A stretch of DNA of 62,913 nucleotides, from positions 1 to 62,913 of the forward strand of contig RPSH01000023.1 of NCBI GenBank assembly GCA_003946805.1. Reading direction: 5' to 3'. Every line of letters begins with the position of its first letter. The stretch's first letter is position 1. The DNA is from Bacillus sp. 2B10 (lineage in GTDB: Bacteria > Pseudomonadota > Alphaproteobacteria > Sphingomonadales > Sphingomonadaceae). The notes under the pieces are model-generated. The model ran no database searches. It saw only the letters and a program-made list of their open reading frames with translations, and was not told where the DNA came from. The position numbers and the translations under genes were made by a program. Of this stretch, positions 7,862 through 16,978 are shown piece after piece.

Positions 7862-7992
7862 TCAAAAGCCTCTCGCTCGACGAACGTCCTGATCTGACGA
7901 CCGCACGCTTGATTCTGAGGCGTCTCAAGGCTGGCGATATAGAGCTACAAATAACCTGTCGGTGGCGGACCACGCATCGTGCATTAAGGTAG
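7858..7992 (+). pseudogene. truncated GNAT acetyltransferase (RimJ/RimL-type)
   Basis: The frame starts by ATGA overlap with the previous gene and encodes 44 residues. Residues 13-29 read LTTARLILRRLKAGDIE, which is the characteristic first strand of RimJ/RimL-type N-acetyltransferases. The frame then loses similarity and ends at TAG; full-length relatives run about 170-190 residues. The acetyl-CoA-binding part is absent, so this is a decayed fourth gene of the PadR operon, probably cut by a deletion or insertion during element rearrangement. Confidence 0.65.
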
Positions 7993-8170
7993 ATACCCGG
8001 CCAAAGCTACGACGGTCCCCACGGTAGGAAAGCGCTTGATGACCGAGCTGACATTTGTGGGAAGGAAAGGAGGACGGAGCTATCGGTGAGAGGCGTCAGC
8101 CATCGATCCCGATGACGCTTTCTTGCTCTGCACAAATGTGCTACAAATAGAGTAGCAAGAGGTGCGTTTC

Positions 8171-8572
8171 ATGGACACCGTTACACGTGCTAACGCCGAT
8201 CAACCAGAGACTGTACCAACAGTTGAGGTGAAACTTCGCGCGCGAAATTGGTTATGGCGTCCTCTCCATGCCAGACTATGGTGGTTCGGGGCCGGTCTAT
8301 ACTGGTCTGGGATGGTGACATCGCATTATGTCCGATCACTGAGCGATTTCTACTCGACGGCGTTTTCGGGCTGCCTCAACGTTGCGTTTTACCCGCCGGT
8401 CATCCTGATGATCCTCAGCATCGGATATATTCGAGCCAAGCTAGACAAAGGGGACTGGGTGCTGACCGCACCAGATCCGTCGAGGCAGCAACCTGAACGG
8501 TCGGTTGGCGGCTTTCTTGATCCCATGGCTGATCCACTGGATCCGCGGTCACCAAGATATTGGGACCAATGA
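8171..8572 (+). CDS. small two-helix membrane protein, unknown function
   Basis: The 133-residue product has two hydrophobic stretches (LWWFGAGLYWSGMVTSHYV and CLNVAFYPPVILMILSIGYI) flanked by hydrophilic ends; the C-terminus is rich in Pro and Asp. The ATG at 8171 has AGAGG eight bases upstream, so it is preferred over the GTG at 8162. It converges with traG with only 14 bases between stops, hinting at a role tied to the ICE. No family is recognised. Confidence 0.65.
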   Translation: MDTVTRANADQPETVPTVEVKLRARNWLWRPLHARLWWFGAGLYWSGMVTSHYVRSLSDFYSTAFSGCLNVAFYPPVILMILSIGYIRAKLDKGDWVLTAPDPSRQQPERSVGGFLDPMADPLDPRSPRYWDQ

Positions 8573-8586
8573 AGCGGAAAACTAGC

Positions 8587-11500
8587 CTATTTATCGCGCC
8601 TACTTTTGAACGCTGGGTCGCCATCAGATAAACTGTTGGGTAAATCGTTCGAGAACCGACCACGATCCAACAACGACGACTGTTCGATTGACGTTAGTGG
8701 CGCTGTCAAATCGAATGTGGCACGCGCTGAATCAGCTTGCTCGAGATATCGGTTCCGCAGGCCATTTTCACCAAGGGTCCGATGGCTCAGTTCCGTTATG
8801 AATGCCTCCTCTGGGCGCCCGGATCTGGCCGCCGCTCGTTCTGCTCCGGCGATAGCCTCTCGAACATCATAATTAACAATGTCGAGCGTAGATCCAGCGT
8901 TCTCTCTCGTCCCACCACGATCGGCACTGGTGAAACCAATTCGTCCTTCTGCACCGCCCGTCATCGAATTGCCGCCAGCCTTGCTGCCCCCGGCGCCTCT
9001 GACTGCGCCAGCAGAAATATTCGCGTTGATGTCCGTTCCCATGAACGCGCTGTCTTCCGCGTTCCTGGCGATATTCCTTGACCATCCAGTTTGCGCCATC
9101 ACCGCCTGCACATCGCGCTGGATCGTATCGGCGACCTGCGGCTTGAGCCGCCAGTCGCCCTTGCGGTCCATCTCGAACCCGCCGCGCAGCCAGTTGGCCA
9201 TCGCGGCATGGCCTTCCGCGCCGCCGCCGAGGAAATGTTCGATCGTATCCGGCCCGGCCTGCTTGCCCGCCTCGAATCGCGTGCTGGTGTCGTTCCGAGC
9301 CGAGCGCGAATAGCCGGTGCTGCTCGACACCAGCAGGTCGTTGTGGGCGAAGCTGAAGCGGGCGTGACCGCCGTTCGCCACCGCGCCGAGCTGGCTCCCG
9401 TTGATCAGTCCGGCCTTCCACATCGCCGCGGCGGTCTGCGGGGTCAGATTGAGGCTGAGGTCGCCGTTTTGGTCCATCGCGATCTGCCGCTTCGACAGGT
9501 CGATCCCGTTCTCGTGGAGCAAACCCTGCATGCGGGTCAGCCGCTCACCATCGACGATGCGGGTCAACCGGTCGTTGCGGGCGCGATCGGCAATGCTCGC
9601 CGCGCCGCCTTCCGCCATATCGACCTGATTGCCGGACGTGCGGGTCAGTGCCTGAATGAAGCTGTCGAGCCGCGACGCCTCGCGCACCGAGACGCCGGCG
9701 ACCTCCGCACCTTCGGCGAAACCGGCATTGTCCGCCTGCCGCCGCTGCTCACCGATGCGCGCCGCCGAGCGGGTACCATCGTGACCGACTTCGCGCTGCG
9801 CATCGAGCTTGCCGGCGCGTTCGGCGACGTCGTAACCGGCGGTCTGACGGGTACGGGCATAGATGCTGGTACCTTCACGCGCTGTCTCCGCGGTGGCGCC
9901 GTCAGCGGTGCCGACCTGAGTCGCGGCGGTATAGGTTTCGAGCGCCTTCAGCACCTGCGCCTCGTTGCGCCCGGTCGCTCGGCCGAGCTGCCCAATCGCT
10001 GACGCACGCGCCTCGCCTGACAGGGCGGTGATGAACCCGATCCGCCGCGAGGTTTCCTCGACAGGCAACCCCAGCATCGCGGCGGCGCGGCGATGCCCGG
10101 CATTGCCGCCGGTCCGCCATGCCTGCTCGGTCGCGACATTGCCGCGCTCGGTCGCGGTGACATGCCCGCCCGCCTGGTCGCGCCGGCCTTCCATCGCGCC
10201 GACGTTGACCTCGGCGCCGGTCAGGTCATTCCGGAGCATCGCCTCCTGATCGAAGGCGTTGGCGGAGAGCTTGGCGAACGTCGGATCGGCAGATGCCTGC
10301 GCGATCACGGTCGAGGCTTTCAGCGCGGCATCCTCCGGCGAATAGCCGGCCCGCTGGAAGTGCCGCTCGGCACCTTGCCGCATCATGTCATAGGCACGGT
10401 TGTCGCCGAACGCCTTCCACTGCGTCATTCCCTGCGCGAAGGCGGCGAACGCGCGTTCCCCTTGTTGGCCCTGACCGAAGTAGCTGGTGCCGAGAGTTCG
10501 CAGTGCATCCTTCTCGGCGAAATTGTGGATCGCGGTGGTGGCGGCATTGGCGCGGATCGCCTGTGCCACTGCCGGGTCGTTCGGATCGCGACCGCGCAGG
10601 GCAGGGGAGAGGCCGCCCAGTTCGCGCGCGCTATCGAGCCCGCCCATCCCGATCGCCGCCATGCCGGGCATACCGCCGCCATGTTCGCCGAGTACCGTAT
10701 CGGCGGCCCCGAACGCCCGCGTCGCGCCGAACGTCGAGCGCTCGCCGAAGTCGCCGAAGCTCGATACCGTCGCCTTGCGCGAGAAGGTGCCGCCGGCAGA
10801 CGCCTGTGCCTCCAGCGCCGAGGCATAGCCCTCGCGCGTACCGACGCCGGCCGCGGCGGCCGAGCCCTGCGCCTGCGCCTGGAGCGAGCCGCTGGTGAGC
10901 GCGGTGAACACGTTGCCCGAGAAGCGGAAGACGGTGAACACGAATGCCCCGGCCAGGCCCGCGGCCGCGGTACGGAAGCTGCCGAACACTGCCAGCGCCT
11001 TCATCGCTGCCGAGGGCGCGAGTATCCAGGCATTGGCGCCGAGATGGTTCGATCGCATCTCGGCAAGCGCCGCCATCGCGCGACCGAGCGTCAGCTGGTA
11101 GATGCCGGCATCGATCACACCCCACAGCGCGACGAACACGAAGAGCCCGAGCGCAAAGGTCGCGACGCGCAGGTTGATCGGGGTCAGGATGAACAGCATC
11201 GCGATCGGGACCATGAACAGCATGATCGCGAAGACGGTGGCACGGATCGTCGGCATCCACTCGTTGGCGACCGACATGGTGGCGAGGCCGTTCGAGATCA
11301 TCGCACGATTGGCCATCGTCCGCGCCGCCGCGGCGGGACTGTCCTCGAACAGCACGTCGCCGACGGTGCGGCCGAGCAGCACGTCGGTCAGGAAGCCCTG
11401 CAAGGACAGTGGGGTTCCCATCATCATGCCGCCCATCTGGCCGAGCCGCTGGCGGCAGCGGGCGAGCTGGCCGGCGTCGGCGATCGCATAGCCGGTGCGC

Positions 11501-12243
11501 TGGCAGATCTGGCGGGTGTAGTCGTCGAACAGCGCCGGATCGGCGAGGCGGCTGGAGATATGCTCCCACGCCTCGGTGCAACTGACCGTCCGTCCGCCCT
11601 TCTCGGCCGCGGTGTAGATCGTCGAGAAGGTCGCCGGTCCCGCCATCGCGGCAAAGGCGGCGGGCAGGTCGGTGGTGGTGCGGAACAGCGTGTCGTCGTC
11701 GATCCCATAGGCGGGCGACACCCGCGCGACCGGGTAGCAGCGCCGCGCATAGTCGCGGATGGTCGTGTCGAGGAAGCTGTCGGTCATCGGCCCTGTCGGC
11801 GAGACGGCGTTGAGGAACAGGTCGAAGCTATTCCCGCCCGCGCCCATTTCGAGCTTGGCGTTCGGATCGAGCGTGTTGTCGTCGATCGTCTCGGCCAGCG
11901 CGCGCTCCATGAGGTTGGTGGCGCCCGCCACCAGCACGATCAGATTGGGGACGTTGCCGACCGGCTGATAGGCGTTGCGGACCCGGTCGTAGACATGGAC
12001 GGTGCCGGTGGTGGCGATCAGCCCGACGAACAGCCCGATCCCGACCAGCATCTGGAAGCCGTAGGCGACGAGGCCCATGCCCTGTCCGCGGACGCTGGCG
12101 ATGACCGCACCGAGTGCGATTCCGACGACCCCGACGATGAGGACGAGCGTCATATAGCGCGGATCGGCGAAGATCATCGAGACGAGCCGGAAGGCGTCGA
12201 TCGTCTCGGCGAACCCGTCCCAGGTATGGAAGCTGGCGTTCAT
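8587..12243 (-). CDS. traG: TraG, F-type mating-pair stabilisation/entry exclusion protein
   Basis: This 1218-residue protein has the TraG N-terminal layout. After a short start come several membrane helices (e.g. VLIVGVVGIALGAVIASV, AIMLFMVPIAMLFILTPIN, TFALGLFVFVALWGVIDAG). A long hydrophilic C-terminal region rich in Ala, Gly and Gln follows. In F-like systems TraG helps pilus assembly and stabilises mating aggregates at the inner membrane. The start at 12243 lies 5 bases after the traH stop. It is the distal gene of the tra block. The C-terminal 700 residues are diverse in this family, so recipient-specific functions cannot be read. Confidence 0.88.
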   Translation of the reverse strand: MNASFHTWDGFAETIDAFRLVSMIFADPRYMTLVLIVGVVGIALGAVIASVRGQGMGLVAYGFQMLVGIGLFVGLIATTGTVHVYDRVRNAYQPVGNVPNLIVLVAGATNLMERALAETIDDNTLDPNAKLEMGAGGNSFDLFLNAVSPTGPMTDSFLDTTIRDYARRCYPVARVSPAYGIDDDTLFRTTTDLPAAFAAMAGPATFSTIYTAAEKGGRTVSCTEAWEHISSRLADPALFDDYTRQICQRTGYAIADAGQLARCRQRLGQMGGMMMGTPLSLQGFLTDVLLGRTVGDVLFEDSPAAAARTMANRAMISNGLATMSVANEWMPTIRATVFAIMLFMVPIAMLFILTPINLRVATFALGLFVFVALWGVIDAGIYQLTLGRAMAALAEMRSNHLGANAWILAPSAAMKALAVFGSFRTAAAGLAGAFVFTVFRFSGNVFTALTSGSLQAQAQGSAAAAGVGTREGYASALEAQASAGGTFSRKATVSSFGDFGERSTFGATRAFGAADTVLGEHGGGMPGMAAIGMGGLDSARELGGLSPALRGRDPNDPAVAQAIRANAATTAIHNFAEKDALRTLGTSYFGQGQQGERAFAAFAQGMTQWKAFGDNRAYDMMRQGAERHFQRAGYSPEDAALKASTVIAQASADPTFAKLSANAFDQEAMLRNDLTGAEVNVGAMEGRRDQAGGHVTATERGNVATEQAWRTGGNAGHRRAAAMLGLPVEETSRRIGFITALSGEARASAIGQLGRATGRNEAQVLKALETYTAATQVGTADGATAETAREGTSIYARTRQTAGYDVAERAGKLDAQREVGHDGTRSAARIGEQRRQADNAGFAEGAEVAGVSVREASRLDSFIQALTRTSGNQVDMAEGGAASIADRARNDRLTRIVDGERLTRMQGLLHENGIDLSKRQIAMDQNGDLSLNLTPQTAAAMWKAGLINGSQLGAVANGGHARFSFAHNDLLVSSSTGYSRSARNDTSTRFEAGKQAGPDTIEHFLGGGAEGHAAMANWLRGGFEMDRKGDWRLKPQVADTIQRDVQAVMAQTGWSRNIARNAEDSAFMGTDINANISAGAVRGAGGSKAGGNSMTGGAEGRIGFTSADRGGTRENAGSTLDIVNYDVREAIAGAERAAARSGRPEEAFITELSHRTLGENGLRNRYLEQADSARATFDLTAPLTSIEQSSLLDRGRFSNDLPNSLSDGDPAFKSRRDK

Positions 12244-12248
12244 GGGGA

Positions 12249-13667
12249 TCAGCGCCGTGCGTCGGCGCCGGCCGCGTCGCGCGCGTCGCGGTCGCGCTGG
12301 CGGACGAGACCGGCATAGTTGGCCGAGAGGTTGGTGGCACCGAGCGCTGCGACGTAGCTTTGGCGCATCTGCGCGCGCTGGCGCAGCACCTCGTCGCGAA
12401 GTCCGCGCAGCTGTTCCATCCCCTTGGTCAGGATGCGGGTCTGGCAAAGGTTCGGGCTGGCGGCATCGACCGCGCCGGCGGCGTCGGCGCCGCGCTCGGC
12501 GTTCGACAACGCGAAGTCGATCGTCCGGGTCAGGTCGTTGAGCATCTGATAGGCCAGCGTCAGCGCAACGAGTTCGTCGGTGTCGCCGATGACGGAGTCG
12601 GTCACGCCTTCACGGACACCCCATTCGAGCATCCGGTAGATCGGCAGGGTGCGGACATTGGCGACGAACTGGCGTTCTTCGGTGGTCAGCGCGGCCTTCG
12701 TGCGGATTTTGGTTGCGATCGCCTGCATCCGGTCGCGGGCGAGGACGAGCGCGCCGCGGCCCGAGCCGTCGCGCGCGCAGTCGCCCGCAGTGGCGGGAAT
12801 GTTGAGCGCGCGGCGCTGGACGCGTCCGGTCAGGAAATCGTCGGCAGACTCACCGTCCTGGCGCGGGCAGGCCGGTATGGCGGCGAATACCGGCACCTTG
12901 TCGGTGTCGGACCAGCGCATATAGACGTCGCCGACCCGCGCGCGCATCACGCCTGCCCAGTCTCCGGCACCGACGCGCGCGGCGGCATGCGCGAGCAGCG
13001 AGCCGGTGCGGAAGATGTCGGTGACCTCGCGCGGGCAGTTGGCGAGCGCGTCCTTCAGATCCTCGGTCGGATTGCCGCGGTTGGCCTGAATCTTCTCGCG
13101 GCTCTGCTGCCAGCTCTTCGCGAAGCCCTGACGCACCGACTTGTAGCCGGTCATCTCCTCGACCACGCCCGACATGTTGTCGTCGCCCCTGGCGATCTGG
13201 ACCATGCGGTTGGCGAGGCGGCAGTCGTTGACCTGAATCGAGTTCAGGTAATTGGTCGCGGCTTCCATCTTCGAGATGATGTTGCCCATCTTCTCGTCGA
13301 GCGTCTCGAGCAGATACTGGAAGGCGACCGCGGGGGCGGCCTGGAGGATCGTCTCGAGCTTCTGCACGAGATAATCGGGATCGAGGAACGACATGCCGCC
13401 GAGGAACATGTCGATGCCGCCGCAGCCCGCCTTCACCTTGGGCAGGGTGAGCGACATCAGATAATCGTCATGGACGTCGACGTGGCCCGACATGCCGCTG
13501 GCGGTGACATAGCCGCGCGCCTGGTCCTCGAAGCTGCCCGGTTGCGTGTAGGTGACGTTGTCGAACCAGCTTTCCGCCCAGCTCTGCGCATGGGCGGGCG
13601 CCGTGACGCCGCATGACAGGAGGACGGTGCAGGCGGTGGCGCTCAAATAGGCGATACGGGGCGACAT
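12249..13667 (-). CDS. traH: TraH, F-type pilus assembly protein
   Basis: The 472-residue product has a signal peptide ending AHAQ and TraH text such as GCGGIDMFLGGMSFL and LADPDYLVQKL-like segments. TraH is a periplasmic/outer-membrane component needed for pilus extension, acting with TraF and TraW. The ATG at 13667 has GAGG 9 bases upstream and gives the best signal peptide; a start at 13682 is possible. The expected upstream neighbours are separated from it by a gene on the other strand. Confidence 0.9.
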   Translation of the reverse strand: MSPRIAYLSATACTVLLSCGVTAPAHAQSWAESWFDNVTYTQPGSFEDQARGYVTASGMSGHVDVHDDYLMSLTLPKVKAGCGGIDMFLGGMSFLDPDYLVQKLETILQAAPAVAFQYLLETLDEKMGNIISKMEAATNYLNSIQVNDCRLANRMVQIARGDDNMSGVVEEMTGYKSVRQGFAKSWQQSREKIQANRGNPTEDLKDALANCPREVTDIFRTGSLLAHAAARVGAGDWAGVMRARVGDVYMRWSDTDKVPVFAAIPACPRQDGESADDFLTGRVQRRALNIPATAGDCARDGSGRGALVLARDRMQAIATKIRTKAALTTEERQFVANVRTLPIYRMLEWGVREGVTDSVIGDTDELVALTLAYQMLNDLTRTIDFALSNAERGADAAGAVDAASPNLCQTRILTKGMEQLRGLRDEVLRQRAQMRQSYVAALGATNLSANYAGLVRQRDRDARDAAGADARR

Positions 13668-13771
13668 GCTGATGATCCTCATGGGAGATCGTAGTAAGAA
13701 AGGATGGGAACTACGGTCAGTCGACGACTGCAATTAACCTTGCAAATCGGGAGCGATATTCCGTAAATGCG

Positions 13772-14941
13772 ATGATGATCGAGCGACGTATCAATACCGA
13801 ACTCGTCGATCGGCTCGACCAGGTGCCGGCCGTCGCGCTGCTGGGACCGCGCCAGGTCGGCAAGACAACGCTGGCGCTCGAGATCGCGGAGGCTCGTCCC
13901 TCGCTGTATCTCGATCTCGAATCCGAAGCCGATCGCGCCCGCCTCGCCGATCCCGAGCATTATCTCGCCGGCCACGAGGACCGGCTCGTCATCCTCGACG
14001 AGGTGCATCGCCTGCCGGGGCTGTTCCAGACGTTGCGCGGCCTGATCGATCGCGGGCGCCGCAAGGGACTTCGGACCGGTCGGTTCCTGTTGCTGGGGTC
14101 GGCCTCGATCGATCTGCTGCGTCAATCCGGCGAAAGTCTGGCAGGCCGGATCAGCTATCTCGAGATGCATCCCCTCGATGCGGGCGAGGTGCCGATGACG
14201 GAGACCGGGCGGCTGTGGGCGCGGGGCGGCTTCCCGGACAGCTATCTGGCATCCGACGAACGCGCGAGCCAGCGCTGGCGACAGGACTTCATCCGCACCT
14301 ATCTCGAGCGCGACGTGCCGATGCTGGGACCGCGGATCGCCGCGGAGACGCTGCGGCGCTTCTGGACGATGCTGGCGCATCATCAGTCCGGGCTGCTCAA
14401 CGCCGCCGAATTCGCGCGGGCGCTCGGCGTCGATGCCAAGACCGTAGCTGCCTATCTCGATCTGCTCGTCGACCTGCTGCTCGTGCGCCGGCTCGAGCCT
14501 TGGCACAGCAATACGGGCAAACGGCTGGTCAAGTCGCCGCGCGTCTATGTCCGCGACAGCGGGCTGGTCCATACGCTGCTCGGGCTTGCGACACCCGATG
14601 ACATCCTCGGCCATCCGGTGGCCGGGGCGAGTTGGGAAGGCTTCGTGATCGAAAGCCTGATCGCGACCGCACCGGAGGGGACGCGGCCGAACTTCTATCG
14701 CACGGCGGCCGGCGCCGAGATCGATCTGCTGCTGACCTTGCCGGGTGGTCGCATCTGGGCGTTCGAGGTCAAGCGTAGCACCGCGCCCAGGGTCGAGCGC
14801 GGCTTTCATCATGCCTGCGCCGATCTGGCGTCGGAGCGTCGTATCGTCATCTATCCGGGTACCGAAGCCTATCCGTTGGGGGAAGGAATCGAGGTCATGC
14901 CGCTCGTGCAGGCCTGCCGATCGCTGCTGGATCGACACTGA
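13772..14941 (+). CDS. AAA ATPase with DUF4143 domain, reverse insertion in tra block
   Basis: This 389-residue protein has Walker A GPRQVGKT (25-32), Walker B LVILDE (72-77) and a DUF4143 C-terminal part with RTAAGAEIDLLL and IWAFEVKRS, which resembles a restriction-endonuclease-like fold core (E-ID-EVK). Such ATPases are widespread, often mobile and of unclear role; links to defence or toxin-like activity have been suggested. It is the only gene on the plus strand between 8.6 and 31.4 kb and splits traH from traF. It therefore needs its own promoter, probably within 13683-13771. Confidence 0.85.
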   Translation: MMIERRINTELVDRLDQVPAVALLGPRQVGKTTLALEIAEARPSLYLDLESEADRARLADPEHYLAGHEDRLVILDEVHRLPGLFQTLRGLIDRGRRKGLRTGRFLLLGSASIDLLRQSGESLAGRISYLEMHPLDAGEVPMTETGRLWARGGFPDSYLASDERASQRWRQDFIRTYLERDVPMLGPRIAAETLRRFWTMLAHHQSGLLNAAEFARALGVDAKTVAAYLDLLVDLLLVRRLEPWHSNTGKRLVKSPRVYVRDSGLVHTLLGLATPDDILGHPVAGASWEGFVIESLIATAPEGTRPNFYRTAAGAEIDLLLTLPGGRIWAFEVKRSTAPRVERGFHHACADLASERRIVIYPGTEAYPLGEGIEVMPLVQACRSLLDRH

Positions 14942-14952
14942 CACCCTAGCGG

Positions 14953-15513
14953 TCATCGTGCCCCTCCCGCACCGACGATCCCGGTGAACTTGGCCATGGC
15001 GCGCAAGCCCGTCTGCGGCGGCAGGCCGGTGAGCATCCGCGCCGCCAGCCAGGCGTTACGCGCGATGTTGGCATCATGGTCGGTGCCGACCGCGATCGGC
15101 ACGATGCGGGTCGGATCGGCGATAGGGCGCACCCAGATGACGGGATGCCCGACCCAGGGGAGGCCCAGCCGCCCGGAGCGCAGCAGCGCCTCATCGCGAC
15201 CGAGCACGCGGACCTGCCAGCCGTAACGCGCGCGAAAGGCGGCGAGTCTGGTCCATGCGTCGGCGCACGGGACGCAGCCGGGGGCGGTGGTCATCTCGAT
15301 CGTGAACAGCGGAGCCTGTGCGCGTAGCGAGGCGGCGAAGTCGGGCGGGAACGCGCGGGTCACCGGCACGCGGGCGAGCCATGCCCGCATGTCGGGAACG
15401 GTCGCGACCGGGTGGATCGCGGCGCGGCGCGCGACGTCCCGCTGTGGCACCTGTGCCGATGCGGACACCGCCGTGCCGAGGGCGAGCGCAATCAGGGTGA
15501 AGCGCACGCTCAT
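14953..15513 (-). CDS. periplasmic thioredoxin-fold protein of tra operon (CVPC)
   Basis: The 186-residue product has a signal peptide ending SASAQ and a CxxC motif at Cys80-Val-Pro-Cys83 in a thioredoxin-like context (LFTIEMTTAPGCVPCADAW). It overlaps traF by ATGA. It probably supports disulphide handling during assembly of Cys-rich Tra proteins. It may be a paralogue or split partner of TraF, which has its own CxxC. Confidence 0.7.
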   Translation of the reverse strand: MSVRFTLIALALGTAVSASAQVPQRDVARRAAIHPVATVPDMRAWLARVPVTRAFPPDFAASLRAQAPLFTIEMTTAPGCVPCADAWTRLAAFRARYGWQVRVLGRDEALLRSGRLGLPWVGHPVIWVRPIADPTRIVPIAVGTDHDANIARNAWLAARMLTGLPPQTGLRAMAKFTGIVGAGGAR

Positions 15514-16385
15514 GGCTCGCGGCCCTCCGGCGCTGCGGCAGAGGCTTCGTCCACGCCGCCACTAGCGCTGACCGGGCCGTTGGCGAGCGCGTCGAAGAAG
15601 CCGCCTTCCTCGCCCGCACCGGTCAGGAACTGCTGCGGGCGGATGTCGCCGGTGAGCAGCTTGACCGCCTGATAGGCGGTCTGGGAAAGGCCGGGATAGG
15701 CTTCGACGCCGGTCGCGATCACCATCCGCTGGGCTGACCCGCGGCGGATCACCATCGTCGTCGGGGTGACCGAGACCCCGAACCGCGCGCCCAGGTCGGG
15801 GCGGCGGTCGAGGTCCATCAGCGTGACCTGCCAGCCGGTCTCCTCGCGGAGCCGCTCGATGATCGGCCACTGGACGCGGCAGTATCCGCAGGACGAGCGC
15901 GAGAACATGACGAGTGCGAACTGGCCGGCATGGGCGCGGAGGTAGGCGAGCCGGGTCGCCTCCTTCATCACGCCCATCCGGTCGCGCGCCTCGCCGACCA
16001 TCGGGTTGGCGCTGCGGGCGTTCAGTTCGGGATGCTGGAGCATCGCGACCTGAGTGACGCCGGCGAAGGCACGCGCCTTGCGGCGCGCGAAGTCCTGGAG
16101 TTTCCAGAAGTCGGCGACCGCATCGACCGTCAGCACGGTCGCGGCATAGTCGCGCTGCGCCTCGATCAGCTTGCGGATTTTGGGCGGGGTCCAGGTCGCC
16201 AGCTCCGCCATCGGCGGGATGACCGGCTTGACCAGCTCGTCCGGTTCGACCTTTTCCGCCGGCTTTGGTGGTGCCTGATACCACCAATAGCCGCGCTGAC
16301 CGCCGGTCGCGCTCGCTTGCGCCGAGGCGTTGCCGGAAGCGAGCACTGCGAGCGTTGCCGCCGCGATCTCGATCGCGCGGCTCAC
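15510..16385 (-). CDS. traF: TraF, F-type conjugative pilus assembly protein
   Basis: This 291-residue periplasmic protein has a signal peptide (cut near SAQA), a GYWWYQAPP segment typical of TraF, and a thioredoxin fold with CGYC at 166-169. F-plasmid TraF lacks this motif, while many other F-type homologs keep it. It acts with TraH and TraW in pilus extension. ATGA overlaps join it to both neighbours. Confidence 0.88.
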   Translation of the reverse strand: MSRAIEIAAATLAVLASGNASAQASATGGQRGYWWYQAPPKPAEKVEPDELVKPVIPPMAELATWTPPKIRKLIEAQRDYAATVLTVDAVADFWKLQDFARRKARAFAGVTQVAMLQHPELNARSANPMVGEARDRMGVMKEATRLAYLRAHAGQFALVMFSRSSCGYCRVQWPIIERLREETGWQVTLMDLDRRPDLGARFGVSVTPTTMVIRRGSAQRMVIATGVEAYPGLSQTAYQAVKLLTGDIRPQQFLTGAGEEGGFFDALANGPVSASGGVDEASAAAPEGREP

Positions 16386-16978
16386 AGCACCCGCTCCATC
16401 CGGGTCAGCCGATCAATGGCCACCGGCCCGTAATAACGGCTGTCGAACCCGCTCTCATGGGCGGAGCCGACATAGATGGTGCCGGGCAGGATGCGACCAT
16501 TCGACGGACGCCAGTGATCCAGCCGGCGGCCGCCGTACGCGCGTGCCTTGCTGACGCCGAGCAGCCGGCCGTTGCAATAATACCAACCGTCCATCGCGCC
16601 GCCGGTCAGCGATGGGTTCTCTACCATGCTGATCCGGTCGCCGGGAAAGCAGAGCGCATATTTGGTGACGTTCACCGGCTTCGGACCCGCGATCGGGTGC
16701 GACAGACGGAAGGAGACTAGATCGCCGCGTGCGATCGGACCCGGTGCCGCGCGTACCGCCCAGGCGTCGATCGACGGGCTCATCACCCAGGTGACCTGCG
16801 GGATTGCCCACCACGCGGCGAGGCCGACCGGCAGGACTATGCCCAAGCCCTTCCGCAACCGATCGGGGCGGGGCGGCTCGCCCAATCCGGCGCTGCCGAG
16901 CGCGACGGCGGCGCGCAAGGGCAGCAGCTTCACCTCGGGCCAGAGCGCCTTACCGGCTTTCCAGACGGCGACGAGCAT
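16382..16978 (-). CDS. S26 family signal peptidase (conjugation-associated, TraF/LepB type)
   Basis: The 198-residue membrane protease has a hydrophobic helix (GLGIVLPVGLAAWWAIP), a catalytic Ser in VMSPSI (67-69), a Lys106 in the VTKYALCFPGD box and the terminal motif ESGFDSRYYGPV. This is the order expected for S26 peptidases that process conjugation proteins, such as pilin or the many exported Tra proteins. A perfect AGGAGG stands six bases before the start at 16978, which overlaps the trbC tail by 29 bases. Confidence 0.87.
   Translation of the reverse strand: MLVAVWKAGKALWPEVKLLPLRAAVALGSAGLGEPPRPDRLRKGLGIVLPVGLAAWWAIPQVTWVMSPSIDAWAVRAAPGPIARGDLVSFRLSHPIAGPKPVNVTKYALCFPGDRISMVENPSLTGGAMDGWYYCNGRLLGVSKARAYGGRRLDHWRPSNGRILPGTIYVGSAHESGFDSRYYGPVAIDRLTRMERVL

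Noticed and set aside
10093..12318. 741-codon plus-strand frame opposite traG
   Set aside because: Arg/Gly/His-rich shadow of the high-GC traG gene, without domains; traG is well supported.
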